A DNA stretch of 64,000 bases, from contig JAWPHD010000292.1 of NCBI GenBank assembly GCA_037043455.1, forward strand, positions 62,001 to 126,000. The letters are read 5' to 3'. This DNA is from Cyrtodaria siliqua (Eukaryota; Mollusca; Bivalvia; Adapedonta; Hiatellidae). Each line of letters starts with the position of its first letter. The stretch's first letter is position 1. Positions 10,801-22,760 of the stretch are shown here, one piece after another. The translations under genes were made by a program, and so were the position numbers. Below the pieces are notes generated by a model that had not been told where the DNA came from, ran no database searches, and saw nothing but the letters and a program-made list of their open reading frames with translations.

Positions 10801-11189
10801 TGCATGGTGAGCAATTGCCAGAATATATACGCTGTTGTGCACTGTTAACATGTTTCGTTCGTAAGAACGTAAGAACGAAAAATGAAACATGTTGTCGCTT
10901 GTGTTTTGTCGTACAACAACATTTATTCATTCATTCATTTGGATGAACATAAGACAAAACATCAGACAAATGATAACGAAAGCAATGTTAAAGAAATCAC
11001 TTTAAAATTTAAAAGACATTACCACTAAATCGAAAGGACAACTAGGAACTAAAAGACTAAAATGGTATCGTTACAAAATTCAACGACATTTATGAACGAT
11101 ACATTTATTTAAAAGATTTGCCTCTCCCGAGCCATAAACTCCTAAAATGAAGACAACAACAAATACATGTATGTATCTACTCCCAGGGG

Positions 11190-11580
11190 TTTTGAGAAAC
11201 AAGGGAACATTTCTGTTATTTTGGGGAAACATTGGCATACTTTTAGGGAACAGGAGTTTACGGGAAATGAAATTCTAACATCTAGCTTTAATATAAAAAA
11301 AAACGTTCACAAAAAAGTAAACATTTCAAACAAATCGTGATGACAGTGTTGTCTAAGATGCAACTATAGTTATTGTAGTCCAAATGGTTTATTAATTCAT
11401 CAAAATGAATTCTGGGAAACCTTTGCAAATAGTTTTGGGGAACAAGGGAATATTGGAAATGCTTTTAGGGAACAAGGGAACATTGGGGAAATAGTTTTTG
11501 AAAACAATGCAAAACATTTTGGGGGGAAAAGGGAACATTGGCTCATATTTCCAGGGAACAAGGGAACATGGATCCCCTTG
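11190..11580. repeat. Diverged tandem repeat of GGGAACAAGGGAACATTGG type
   Basis: The motif GGGAACAAGGGAACATTGG and variants such as GGGGAAACATTGG recur about eight times in two clusters (11195-11270 and 11400-11575) with irregular spacing near 40 bp. This is decayed repeat DNA; the antisense open frame here is composed only of it. Confidence 0.7.
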
Positions 11581-12214
11581 AGAGGGCCTCACTTACTATA
11601 CATAATTGATGGGCTTGTGTTTGTTTTTATGCCCAAATTCATACGTGAATAGCCATGTCTATTTATATATGAACAAAAAAGGAGGAAGATGAGTAAATCT
11701 ATAGGAATGTCTATATTTACCCAATCAACACGAGTGAGCATGTTGGACCCCCACTGACTTAAATTCAAAAACATTTCGATTGCATTTTATTTAAATCGAA
11801 AGTTCATCGAGTGCTTTACAACTACGAATTTAATTTAATATTAATAGTGATTAGATCAACAAAGAGGCTAGAGTTGATTAATCACCAATTACTCTGACTA
11901 CACTTGAGTAAGAGTTAGCCACAACACGTCCAAGCAATAGATTGTTGGGCAATAGCTTGTTGGGCGTTTTATGTTGCGCAAACTCCGCATTTTGAAATCA
12001 ACTTTTAAACCTAACCCAAGATATTGACCTCGCTGTATAAGTAATGTAAACGGCTGAGTGTGCAGAATATTGTGAAATTCATTTGAACACGATATTGTTT
12101 AATCTATTGTGCCACCTTTTAAGGTTGAAATAAGAATTTATACTCAGATGTGTATGTAAACAGAACGTCTTGCAAATACAATAATGTTTAGACTCACACA
12201 TTGTAGGTGTATTT
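11581..12214. other. AT-rich stretch, nothing recognised
   Basis: No gene, RNA or repeat partner identified. A short tandem (AATAGATTGTTGGGC / AATAGCTTGTTGGGC) lies at 11936-11965. Confidence 0.3.
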
Positions 12215-12480
12215 TGAAAAGCGACTTTAAAATGGTATCAGTTCAACCACTTATAACGAAGACAGAAACATAGTCTATTTTCAAAGCGACTTTAAAATGA
12301 TATCAATTCAACAACTTAGAACGAAGACAGAAACATAGTCTTATTTTGCAAAGCGATTTTAAAATGATATCAGTTCAAAAACTTATAACAAAGACAGAAA
12401 CATAGTCTATTTTGTAAAGCGACTTTAAAATGATATAAGTCCAGCCACTTTTAACAAAGTCAGAGCACAGACTAGGCAGA
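12215..12480. repeat. Tandem repeat, about 66-bp unit, four copies
   Basis: Units start with GCGACTTTAAAATGATATCA at 12221, 12286, 12353 and 12419 and contain GACAGAAACATAGTC. The last copy is the most diverged and is followed by a short duplication of AGAGCACAGACTA. Confidence 0.9.
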
Positions 12481-12758
12481 GCACAGACTACGAACAAAAA
12501 ACAACATTTGTACCATAGTAACTAAAAGATAATCTAGCTAAATACGATGATCAAATACATGTGCAAAAGTGTGGGACAACATGTTTACCGTATCACTGCG
12601 AACTTCCTGGTGTATTTTTTTTCCTGGATGTATTTTGGGGTATCTTATAAGTGAATAATGATGAATTCGTGCTGCACCTTATTTAACCTAGATGTTACTT
12701 ATCAGGATATTAGAGATTTTAGATATAGTTTTATAGTATACTTACTCCCTGGTTTAAA

Positions 12759-13058
12759 GCACGAGTACTGACGTATTGACTACGTGTTCGTTTGATTCAA
12801 TAGTGTACGTGTGGCACGAGTATTGACGCTGCGTGTTCGTGAGATTCAATCGTGTACGTGTGGCACGAGTATTGACGCTGCGTGTTCGTGAGATTCAATC
12901 GTGTACGTGCGGCACGAGTATTGACGCTGCGGGTTCGTGAGATTCAATCGTGTACGTGTGGCACGAGTATTGACGCTGCGTGTTCGTGAGATTCAATCGT
13001 GTACGTGTGGCACGAGTATTGACGCTGCGTGTTCGTGAGATTCACTTGTGTACGTGCG
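12759..13058. repeat. Minisatellite, 49-bp unit, six copies
   Basis: Units begin GCACGAGTATTGACGCTGCG at about 12759, 12814, 12863, 12912, 12961 and 13010, and end GTGTACGTGTG. Copies 2 to 5 are nearly identical while the outermost are diverged, as expected from unequal exchange in the centre of an array. Confidence 0.93.
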
Positions 13059-13188
13059 TATGCAAGCTGAGATGATGTTTGCCTTCTTTACTGTCATGTC
13101 TGGTTCCTGGAAAGGTTGAAGGCTATATCCATACCAAGATACTTTGATGTGATGTACTGGCACTTTCTCTTAACCATTATATAAAAAA

Positions 13189-13431
13189 GTTGCAAAAGAA
13201 ACTGGACACTCTGAAAATTTTACTTTACACCCTATCCTCTTTATCAAACGACCGTCCCTTAATGATTCGACCTATTGAAAAACAAATGACAACATGATAT
13301 TGGCAATGAAATGATAAAAAATCTTGGTACCAAACATGGCATATTCATTTTGGAATTTGTCAATTTAATTCTAAAAAAAGTTTATACAATTATATCTAAA
13401 CAAAACTCAGAGTCCACTTTCTTTAGCAACT
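13189..13431. mobile_element. MITE family 3
   Basis: About 243 bp with imperfect terminal inverted repeats: AGTTGCAAAAGAAACTGGAC at the left and, inverted, AGTTGCTAAAGAAAGTGGAC at the right. The ends recall family 1 (AAAGAAAC core) but the interiors differ. No coding sequence. Confidence 0.75.
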
Positions 13432-14534
13432 GAGTATATATGTAGTTCTATTGGAAATGGAAATGGAGAGCGCTCTCTTTTGATCCGACGGAAGTTTCAT
13501 GTGTCTGCACGGAATGACGTCCTCCTATGTACGTTCTCTTTGAGCTTGCTTATGACTTTAAGTTTAAAAACTTGCAAAAGGAAGATTGACCTGTGTGTGC
13601 AGGGTCAGAGGATGACATCCTATGGTACCCCGCTGACAACAAGTGCCTTGTCTGAAAATGCTGCATCAATGATAACGTGTAGGTTTGTGTAGCATATACA
13701 TAAACAACCTGAACCATTCGTGCACCAGTCCCGTGATACCGTAGTAAGGTTAGGGATGGGTTCAAACGAAATCGAATATGACTTGGGCCCTTTGATCTAG
13801 TACGTAAATTCATAAAACAGTGGATGAAGCTGGGTTTGCTATTTTGTCGTGCTCAAAACCAATGTTGACAGTGTACACGACTCAGATGTTCTTCGATGTG
13901 CTTTTAGATGTTGCATCACAGGCTGGTTAGTGATACTGTACTGTAGAACTTTGGGATTGCTGACTATGTTTCTGTCTCCTTCCGTAAACACATTGTTGGC
14001 AATCTTCCAGTATGCATGCTAAATCATTAATGTACACATATAAACAGTGCGACTCTTTTGCCATGACCGTAAATAACCTTGAAGAGAGCATTGCATGGTC
14101 CCTACATGCCTTTTGAGTGAATTTTCATATCTCAGTTGTTAGGCCACGTGATCTCTGACATTGACCATCTGATTAGGACTGTACCATGTGTGTTGTGTTT
14201 AAACGCATGCATATACATACCGTTATAGTTCAGATAAATACAGTTATAATTCCGATAAATACCATTATAGTTACTATATTACATAACATTTTCTCAAAAA
14301 CGAGTGATCATTTATATTTTAACCGGTCCAAATGACTGGTCTTGGAGGGAGTTGGCGAAAGTTACATAGTCCAGTCATTAAAATGAGTTTAGCATGGACA
14401 ATGTCGATGGTCCTTATAAAGACGGCTGTCGAAATATTGCACCGTCCTCGATTAGCTAAAACTGAACGTACTCTCAAAAAGGAAGGTATAAAAGCTGAAC
14501 AGGAAATGTAGCTTTCACAGAACACAGTCAGCCA
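13432..14534. other. Low-repeat stretch without a recognised gene
   Basis: It contains a 12-bp palindrome (GAGAGCGCTCTC at 13466-13477), a CRE-like TGACGTC near 13515, and two opposed open frames of 70 and 87 codons at 13480-13813. Neither frame matched a domain I know. A three-fold motif CCATTATAGTT / CAGTTATAATTCC lies at 14220-14275. Nothing else is supported. Confidence 0.3.
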
Positions 14535-14838
14535 AAAGGGACACACGACAATCTTGAAGCGTTTATCAAACATTTGAATTAGCGTCTCTATTTATCCAGT
14601 ATCGTTTTGATTTTATACCTGGTTACATATAATTAAATACAATTTTGAGTCTTATTCTACCATATGTTTATATATGTTATTGGTGCAATATAATCAACCG
14701 TTAATAATATGTAAAAACAATTTGCTTTAAACTATTATTATAATTAATATTAATGATTGAACAAATATAAGTTATGTAGAAAAGCTAATGGGACGATTTT
14801 ATTTGTTTTCTAAAATCAAGATTGCCGCGTGTCCCTTT
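14535..14838. mobile_element. MITE family 2, second copy
   Basis: 304 bp, with ends AAAGGGACACACGACAATCT and, inverted, AAAGGGACACGCGGCAATCT. The interior shares TTATTGGTGCAATATAATCA and ATATGTAAAAACAATTTGCT with 10482-10800. No ORF. Confidence 0.85.
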
Positions 14839-15120
14839 AAAAGAAACAACAATTACTATGTTAATAAGAAACAAGGCAAATGACATCACAAACACAAACA
14901 GGTTGACAATAGGACATCCGCCTTGGATTGCCTAGGGTGCATCAAACCTCACTCTTAACCTAACGTCATCCCAATAAAACGGGAAATTGTAAATAAACAA
15001 ATACCCGCCGAGTTATATGCTCTTACAAACAAGGCAGCATTAATAGTCAATATAAGTATAACACATAGATGATCATGTATATATGAATATAAAAATGCGG
15101 AGAAAGCCACAAGTACTCAA

Positions 15121-15633
15121 TCACTTGACAGAAGCCAGAGAACAAACCATTAAGAGTACGACAGACAAACAGCAAACGCTACCTTTCTTAGAGGATTTAT
15201 AGTCACCATAGAGTCCACAATACCTTCCGTCATAACCCCTTTTCCGAAGTTGCTCAATGACAGTCTTCCTATGCATGTTGTAGTTGCTTTCATCTGAACA
15301 AATCCGTTTGACTCGAATCCCAGTGCCATATGGTATAGCTTGCTTTATTGATTCTGGGTGCGATGACTGGCTATGAAGATACAGGTGCTTATCCGTGGGT
15401 TTCGTGATAGGTCCGTCTTGAATAAGAACGTCAAGAAATTCTAGCTGATCAGCTGATGAGCGGTGTTCTATTTGTATTCTAGGATGAATACTATTTGCTA
15501 ACTTGTGGAACTTTATAAGGTTATCTTCTCCGTGCGTCCACAGTCCCCACACATCATCTACATAGCGAAAGTATGCATACGGTACCTTATCTGCAGATTC
15601 CATCAGTTTGTTCTCCCAAGTACCAAGGTACTA
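15121..15633 (-). pseudogene. Penelope-like element reverse transcriptase fragment
   Basis: The minus-strand frame (ATG-initiated part 15121-15603, open upstream to about 15633) reads YLGTWENKL, then YFRYVDDVWGLWTHG with a YVDD catalytic box, then LEFLDVLI, KPTDKHLYLHSQSSHP and IPYGTGIRVKRICSDE. The order RT palm, LEFLDV, KPTD-H-YL-SSHP, IPY-RxxRIC is characteristic of Penelope-like retroelements and differs from LTR elements. The N-terminal RT motifs and the GIY-YIG endonuclease are absent, and the last 30 codons leave the family consensus, so this is a truncated relic. Confidence 0.85.
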
Positions 15634-15954
15634 TATATATATATCTGTCTTAATATAGCTGTATGTGGTTGAATGCTTAAATGTGATCCCACTCATATGA
15701 GCTATAATTGTATGTATGTATGCGTTTATATGTTATGTTAATTGTGCCTCCAGACGAGTGTGTTAGGATGTAGAAAAACAGTTTATCAGCGTGTGTTTCA
15801 GCTATCCTTTTAGGTACGTTCGATTTCTGTGTCTCTCTCATCATAGCTAGGCGCCCTGCCGTAGTTCGTCCGAAGGTTGTCTGTCCGTGGTAGTTCGCAC
15901 ATATTTCTCTCTGTATATATATATATATATATAACAAATTTGTAGTCTAGACAA
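15634..15954. repeat. AT microsatellites around a short unique stretch
   Basis: (TA)n runs lie at about 15632-15645 and 15916-15933. Between them is DNA with one minus-strand open frame of 86 codons starting in the microsatellite; its composition is not gene-like. Confidence 0.5.
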
Positions 15955-16935
15955 CTTTTTACTGCCGCCATACAGCACTAAAACGCTTGCATGAATCTCA
16001 ATAATTACTCAAAAGGGAACTAACACAAACAAGACAGAAAGTTATGGAGTCTTGTTTATGAGATTCTGTCTTGTTTATGGGAGGAACTATAAGGTACAGC
16101 ACCTCTCATGCCCCTAGCCAGTATGCATCCGTTGAAAGCAACGAACACAACAAGAGAGAAAGGTGGCATACTCGATTTTATTGAGTCTGTTCATGAGAGG
16201 TAATACTAGGTGCAACGCCTACTACGTCCCCAAGCACCGACTTTAAAGCGGTATTCTACTTTAAATCCACAGCACTACTGATTCGTAGTCTAGGCGACGC
16301 CAAACAAGAGAGCCATGTACTGTCTGTTCATGAGAGGAACTATAAGGTGCAACATCAATCACGCTCCCTAGCACCGGCTTTGTGTTATATTGCCTATTAA
16401 TGATGCCTACATAGCCTGGCGGGGATTTTTCATTTACTCTGTCCAGTTTTATTGGGATGTCAATATGGTAAGACCTACCACCTGGTCTAAACTGCAAGCG
16501 GGTCTTGACTACTCCGAAGTGTCAGTAAGTAATAACGCTTCCGATTCTTAGTCTTATGCGACTTTTTACCAATGTCACAGAGCACTACTAAACGAACGTT
16601 AGCGTAAAATGAAAAGAAGATCCCTTGGAAGAAAGAACACAAAATAATTCTGTTCATGAGAGGTAATATATTGTTTAACACCTCTCACTCTACCTAGCAC
16701 CGTCTTAAACGGTATTCTACTTTAAAGCCACAAGTATTGGACACGATGACCTCAAAGGACATGTACGATTCGCAGTCGGGCGACCTTTTGCAGCAGCCGC
16801 CACACACAGCACTAAGCGAACGCTAGTATGCACTAAGCGAACGCTAGTGTGAAAATGACAATAAATCCCTCGGAAGCGACGAAACACAAACAAGAGAGAA
16901 AAGTAGCAGTCCTGGTTTTATTTTGTATCTAGGTA
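15955..16935. repeat. Diverged long tandem repeat, units of about 170-350 bp
   Basis: Recurring blocks are AACACAAACAAGAGAGAAA, TCTGTTCATGAGAGG(T)AA, TAAGGTGCAAC, CCCTAGCACCG and CGGTATTCTACTTTAAA, occurring three to five times in the same order. Spacing is uneven, so it is an old array. No coding role is evident. Confidence 0.65.
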
Positions 16936-18324
16936 ATGTTGTGTTGGGTTGCAGGGCGTAACGAAGGGTTTCATATTTGGGCGTCCATAATTTGTTTACA
17001 ACAACAACAACAATAACAACCATATAATACAACAACTAGTTTTCCATAGTAATACTTACTATATATATATATATTATATCAGAACGTATGTACGTATTAA
17101 CTGAATTGATTCAACATTCACTAATAAAATTAGATTATAATCTACCAGGGAGTAAGTATACTTACGCCCTGAATCTACCAACTTTGATAGAAATATGTCA
17201 ACAAAACTGTTGATTTGCATTAAAATACACCAAAATGACGCTTTGAGTACGATTTTCGCAGAACAGACGCCCAAATATTTGATATTGGGGCGTTCATGGT
17301 CGGGCTGGTCATGAAGGCGTTACGCCCCAGGGTTGTAATATGTGTATGTAAACATCTTTTTTCTATTATGATAAACCATAAACTGCCAGTCTAGGCCGAT
17401 AAAATGAACATCCCAGAATATATCGTCGATACTATAATTATCTATACCTGTTCAAAAAATCTAGCTGAATCAGCTGAAAATATTTAGCTGAACAAAGATG
17501 TCCTTTATATTGTCAGTTTAGGACTCGGTGGCTCGCTTAAATATTTCATGTGTTACAATAGTTTAATTGTGACACTGAATATAATTTTCGACGTGGGGGT
17601 AGTAGCGCGTGACATTCTTCGTAACTATTTTGCCACATACGTTGGTTGACCTGTCGATTGGGGTTAAGTCGGAATGTTCGGATAGGGCTATATCTAGAAC
17701 ACTTAATCGTACACAAGGCGGTAGTAAAATTGCGCAGTTGGTAAAATCGCTCGGATCGAAAGTACAGTAATGTTTGGGTTGTTTCCATATATCATAAATA
17801 TAAACATAATTGTTGTTAACGTTTATGTCTATTTATAGATCTGAGCGCAGATATGAAGTTTAAACTTTGGTATGAAGTAACGTATAGTGTAACGTATATA
17901 TATAGTGATAAGTTAGGGAGTGTTTCTTTTTAATTTAGGAAGTAAGATTCATAGTCATATGATTCAAACTACTGCGTATTTGCTTTAGACATGGTAACCT
18001 CATTATTTCTGCTGTACTGGTTTTCAGCACAAGTATAGTGTGTATCTTCTCCCGTTTAGCTGAGTGCGCAATATTGGGTGTGTCTCTTTATTACACGGCA
18101 TGACCTTGAAGAAATGGTTTTACGAAATACTTCACGATAATACGATAACGCCTATTTCAAGGATGGATGCGGGGACAGGTTTTACAATGACGAATCCATG
18201 TAACAAGAAATCATCTTTGTGTTGCTACTCCGATTAAAGAAATCAAATATCGTTTACAAAACTCTATCCAGTGTTCAGTCAGGTCATATAATAATGTACA
18301 TGTGCTGATTAAAAGTATAGCTTT
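16936..18324. other. Mostly unannotated DNA
   Basis: Contains an (AACAAC)n run near 16998-17020, a (TA)n run at 17060-17074 and a hairpin at 17142-17167 (AGGGAGTAAGTATACTTACGCCCT core) whose half also occurs at 12735-12752. No exon or RNA gene is supported. Confidence 0.3.
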
Positions 18325-18450
18325 ATTCACGGGTTCTTAACAACCCGTGATTGAATATGTGTAAAACAATTATGAGTTGGTGACTCTTAATTTCGACGCT
18401 CCAGTTTTGGGGTTTGGCCTGGTCAATTAAAGACGTTTATCATGCAGATA
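18325..18450 (-). mobile_element. MITE family 4 fragment
   Basis: In reverse orientation it matches 29466-29590 and 47030-47100: GGGTTCTTAA...AACCCGTGAT, GAGTTGGTGACTCTTAATT and CTCCAGTTTTGGGGTTTGG. The far half present in the other copies (TTTTGCCGTTATTTG block) is missing. Confidence 0.75.
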
Positions 18451-18493
18451 CGCACTTTTCTATGGGGCGCCGTATTACTTTTTAATACCATTT

Positions 18494-18731
18494 GGTGTCA
18501 CCTATTCGAATCGGTGATATCAAGCATTCAAATAGGTGATATCACCGATTCATTCTGAATGCGTGATATCACCTATTGAATGGATTTATTCAAAACGAAT
18601 GAGTGATATCACCAATTCGAATACGTGATATCACTCATTCGAATAGGTAATATCACCCATTCAGTAGGTGATATCACCTATTCATGTTGAATGAGTGATA
18701 TCACCTATTATAATCAGTGATATCACCGATT
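18494..18731. repeat. Array of nine GATATC-centred palindromes
   Basis: Nine dyads with the core GGTGATATCACC (variants AGTGATATCACC, CGTGATATCACT, GGTAATATCACC) are spaced about 23-31 bp apart and mostly bordered by ATTC or GAAT, so neighbours can also pair with each other. Every unit is self-complementary, unlike ordinary minisatellites. No ORF. Function unknown. Confidence 0.9.
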
Positions 18732-18858
18732 ACCAATTCAAATAAACTCTATATAAATGACTGATCCCTTCCAGGGTCCGTGTATTAAACTAAATAGACA
18801 GACCTTCTGTTGCAACATTTGGCAGTTGTTTTCGGTCATCGGCATATAATGGTCGGCT

Positions 18859-18920
18859 CCCCCCCCCCCCCCCACGGACTCCACTAATATGTACCCCCCC
18901 CCCCCCCCCCCCCCCCCTCC
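18859..18920. repeat. Poly-C tracts and duplicated flank
   Basis: Two C runs (about 15 and about 25 bases) each precede CCACGGACTCCACTAATATG, so a segment of about 45 bp is duplicated. The run lengths are likely unstable. Confidence 0.85.
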
Positions 18921-18953
18921 CCACGGACTCCACTAATATGTAATATGTCAGTG

Positions 18954-19395
18954 GCGTAGCTGTAGGCACCGATACGCACTGTAGGCACGTCCAACACATT
19001 GTCCCCAGAAACAAAAAAAAATAATGCCAAAATGCAATAAAAGCAGAGGTGGGTATGGGGTGGAGGGTATGGTCAGCTCATACCAATTTTTACTCATGGT
19101 CTTTTCAGACAATTGAAGTCGAACTGTTTTCCTCGCGGTTTTTCGGAACCAAACACACCATGATTGTGCAAAATTTCGAAAGATTTTCAGAAAGCAAGTA
19201 TTTATAGTAATATATGTTATTTTGTTCTGTTCCGATTTTTCTGTTGCGAAATCGCAGATTAAAAGAGCTTGAAATCGCGGGTTAAATGCTGCTTAAAACA
19301 CCGTCAGAATGCAAGAGTTTGGCTGTCTAAAAACAAATTCCCGGGGGGGACCTTGTGCCTACATACAGATTTAGACACAGCTACGCCCCTGTATG
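18954..19395. mobile_element. MITE with CAGTGGCGTAGC-type ends
   Basis: Left end CAGTGGCGTAGCTGTAGGCA; right end, inverted, CAGGGGCGTAGCTGTGTC. CAG(T/G)GGCGTAGC ends are typical of hAT-like non-autonomous elements in animals. An 8-bp target duplication could not be recognised. No ORF. Confidence 0.65.
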
Positions 19396-20990
19396 CGCTA
19401 TCCTATGGTAAGCACCGGGGTTAATTTCAGCATTCAAAGTCATTCAAACTGTATGGTGAATTCAAAGCTCAGACATTTTTTGACAAACAATATTAAAACT
19501 TTCTCGGTTTTTTTTTCCTAGAAAAAAGCGTGATGTACCCCGTTTAATGTCACCTATTAGTAGTAATTGAGGAAATGATCTGACGTGTTGTTGTTTACCT
19601 GAGATATTTTCGATGAAGATAGATTTGTGGTTAAATGTAATGAGTGTACTAACTAGTTCACGTGGCTGCTGCGTAATAACTTGTATAATTATGTCCTTGG
19701 TTAAATTCATTGCGTAATTATTACCTTCAAATGTTTTGCCTTTTGAATGAAAGATACGGACTTTAATCTTCGTTTTGTTTAGTATCTATCTGTGGACCCT
19801 TGCAACACATTTAATCAGCATACCAAGCAAAAAACGGTGACGTGCAGATGGAGAAGAGAGCTGTCAGGCATCTTGAAGCGAGAGAATGAAGACGTGGTCA
19901 CAAGGGAAATCGGGGAGGAGTGGGGGCACAGCGCCCATCATAGAAGCCAATGAAGAAAGACCTAATAATAATCTTGTAATATATAAGATTTATTAAAATG
20001 AATGAATCTACACACACAGCTTTAGTTCGTTTTGCATTATTAGCATGAACCCACGGTACCCACCCAAGTACAGAGTTCCACGTGAAGATGCATTTCATGC
20101 AGAAACTGAAGAAATAGTTTGTAACCGATAGCATAATCTCAGTGATGATGTTTGTTTTAGGAATGACTATCAACATGGCTACACAAAGAGACTTGGTTAC
20201 CTAAGACATAATCAGGCATACAGAGACAGACGATCCATAGACGATATGCCACATTCAACATGCATGCAGGCATGCTGGGTAAGCAATGCAGTGAGACAGA
20301 GTATGTGGTAAGAGTGTTCACGTCAAAGAAGTCAAAGTGCAAAACAGCATTACCTGGGTTGTGAGATACCATCAATTTTGAGCAGTCCAATCAAATGCCT
20401 AAGACAATGCTGAAAAATACCAACAGCATCTAGAAGATAAATCTCTAAGTTAAAAAATGGATAAGAAATACTGACATTAGAGGGCTACCTGGAAAGTACC
20501 AGGTCGGGTAATACCAGTACGGTCTACTGCCTCTTCTGGTTTAGTCACTTTAGTTGGATGATACCGCCACATCAAAAGTTGGCAAGTTTCAGAGGGCAAT
20601 AGAAGATGAATCAGTGTACCAACAAGTTTCGCAGAGATTAGACGGAAGTGTTTGAAAGATTGCCGGTGGACGTCCACGCATAAAACACAAAGGCAGGGAT
20701 GGGGGCCAATCCCAAAGAAGAAATGTAAACATTGTATATGGCGAAAAATGTGCCTCTGCTTGGACTGGAACCAAGTGTCTCTGTCTTAATTGATTGTTCT
20801 CCATATACCCAAATCTAATATTACAGATAGTAATATACTAAATCGGACTTTAGGAAGAAGAGGTTCGACGGGCAAAAGCATTATAGATGAGCATTGAAGG
20901 TGCGTGGACCAGATGGCCAACTACAGGGATGATTGACGTGGACGGATTTGTGTCTCTTATGGTCACATTACCAACGCCTGTTATCACTAA
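19396..20990. other. Unannotated stretch, possible transposase debris
   Basis: No coding frame is clean. Between 20620 and 20960 the plus strand has scattered words (GGRPRIKHKGRDGG, STGKSIIDEH) that faintly recall the linker of Tc1-like transposases, but I could not establish catalytic residues, so no element is called. Confidence 0.3.
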
Positions 20991-22200
20991 TTGAGGTTTG
21001 TCAGACGATCCCCAACTCTGTACCATATAACAAAAAAACGTGGAAATTCCACGAAAACCAGGTTTTCCGAGCAGAAATAGTTTTTTCTATTTTTAGTAAC
21101 AGTGACCTTGACCTCAGTGACCCCAGATGCAATCCTAAGCTTCCTTTACATATAAGGTACCTACACAACAAGTTGTGTTGCAACATCTGATTCAAAACTA
21201 AAGTTATTGAGCGGAAACCGTTTTCTATTTTAGTAACAATGACCTTGATCCCAGTGACCCCAAATGCAATCCCAAATTCCTTATGATATAAACAAACAAA
21301 ACACGAAGTTTCATTCTAATATCTCATTCCTTACTTAAGTTATTGAGTAAAACCTGTTTTTTTAGTAACAATGTCCTTGCCCTTACCCCCCAGTGACCCC
21401 AAATGCAATCCCAGACTTCCTTCTGATATAGGCTACCTACACAGCAAGTTTCAGTCTAATATCTCATTCCTTACTTAAGTTATTGAGCAGAAACCATCCC
21501 TTTTTAGTAACAGTTAACTTGACCCCATTGAACCCAACTGCAATCCCAAGCTTCATTTCAATATAAGCTACCTTCCCTGCAAGATTTATTGCAATACCTC
21601 ATTCCTAGCAAAAGTTATTGAGCGGAAACCATTTTTTACTAACAGTGACATTGACCTTGACCCAAGTAACCCCAAATGCAATCCAAGCTTTCTTTTCATA
21701 TAAGCTACCTACCCTGCAATTTCATCGCAATACCTCAATCCTGACGAACGTTATTGAGTGGAAATTTTTTTTCTATTTTTAGTAACAGTGCCTTGACTCC
21801 AGCAACCCCAACTGCAATCACAAGCTTCCTTTCAATATAAGCTACCTTCCCTGCAAGATTCATTGCAATAAGTCATTCCTTACACAAGTTATTGATCGGA
21901 AACCATTTTTCAATTTTTTATTAACATTGACCTTGACCCTTGACCCCAAATGCAATCAAGCTTTGTTTCCATATAAGCTTCCTACCCTGTAAGTTTCATC
22001 GCAATACCGCATTTATTGAGCGGAAACAGTTTTTCTATTTTTAGTAACAATGACCTTGACCCCAAATGCAATCCCATATAAGCTACCAACCCTGCAAATT
22101 TCATCACAATACCTCATTCCTAACAAAAGTTATCGAGCGTAAACTAAGAGTTTGACGCAGGCCGCCTGCCCGCCAAATGACATACCCCCGTCTAATAACC
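20991..22200. repeat. Tandem array of about 150-165 bp units rich in TGACCTTGACC
   Basis: About seven units carry GTTATTGAGCGGAAACC, TTTTTAGTAACAGTGACCTT, GACCCCAAATGCAATCCC, CATATAAGCTACC, CCTGCAAGTTTCATC and AATACCTCATTCC. The first unit is preceded by the palindrome GTGGAAATTCCAC (near 21040). The right boundary has GAGTTTGACGCAGGCC and CCGCCAAATGACATA. The same units, start and end recur at 45060-45870, so both are copies of one element. Confidence 0.85.
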
Positions 22201-22400
22201 AGGGCTTTCCAATGAACCTGGTTAAAAATACCGCTTAAAAGCCAGGGTTGAGCCCAAAATGGCTCCAGAGAAACCTTTCTGATCATTTTATGCATTATGC
22301 TGCTCAGAGAGGTTTAATCACAACTTTCTCTAAATAATAAAGCATTTTTAAACCATAAATACACTAAACATTACTCTATACAGATATATTAAAATATTTA

Positions 22401-22760
22401 TATACTGAAAGGAAAAAGAAACGCATAATGGGTATTTCTGCTATATATTGTATGTTTAATATGCTACTGCTAATCGAATGGTACAGGGCGACATTAGGCT
22501 TGTCCTTCCGGAAAGAAGGTTTAAACAGCATCGAACAAACCAATGGTTACCCCATTAAAGTTTCATTATCGACAGAATGCGCATTTGGCTCAAGAAGGTG
22601 ACTACTGCATGACAGAGTTGTCCTTTCTTTAAGTAGTTGTAGCCCCTTTCTGTACAAAACACGTTGAGATATATCTGGAATATTACGTGGAATTATGTGA
22701 ATATAATAGTGTAGTATAGTCATTTTTTTGATAATGCGTTTCTTTTTCATTTCAGTATAT
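22401..22760. mobile_element. MITE family 1, third copy
   Basis: Left end TATACTGAAAGGAAAAAGAA then ACGC; right end, inverted, TATACTGAAATGAAAAAGAA then ACGC. The interior shares GCTACTGCTAATCGAATGGT and CCAATGGTTACCCC with 4187-4667 but has lost about 120 bp. No ORF. Confidence 0.88.

Noticed and set aside
13480..13813. Possible transposase remnant
   Set aside because: Both strands show open frames, but I found no catalytic motif or DNA-binding signature and cannot support any family.
18790..19014. Glycine-rich open frame
   Set aside because: The glycines come from a poly-C tract read on the minus strand.
20620..20960. Tc1/mariner transposase
   Set aside because: GRPR-like and scattered basic words occur on the plus strand, but no aligned DDE motifs and frequent stops; too weak to call.
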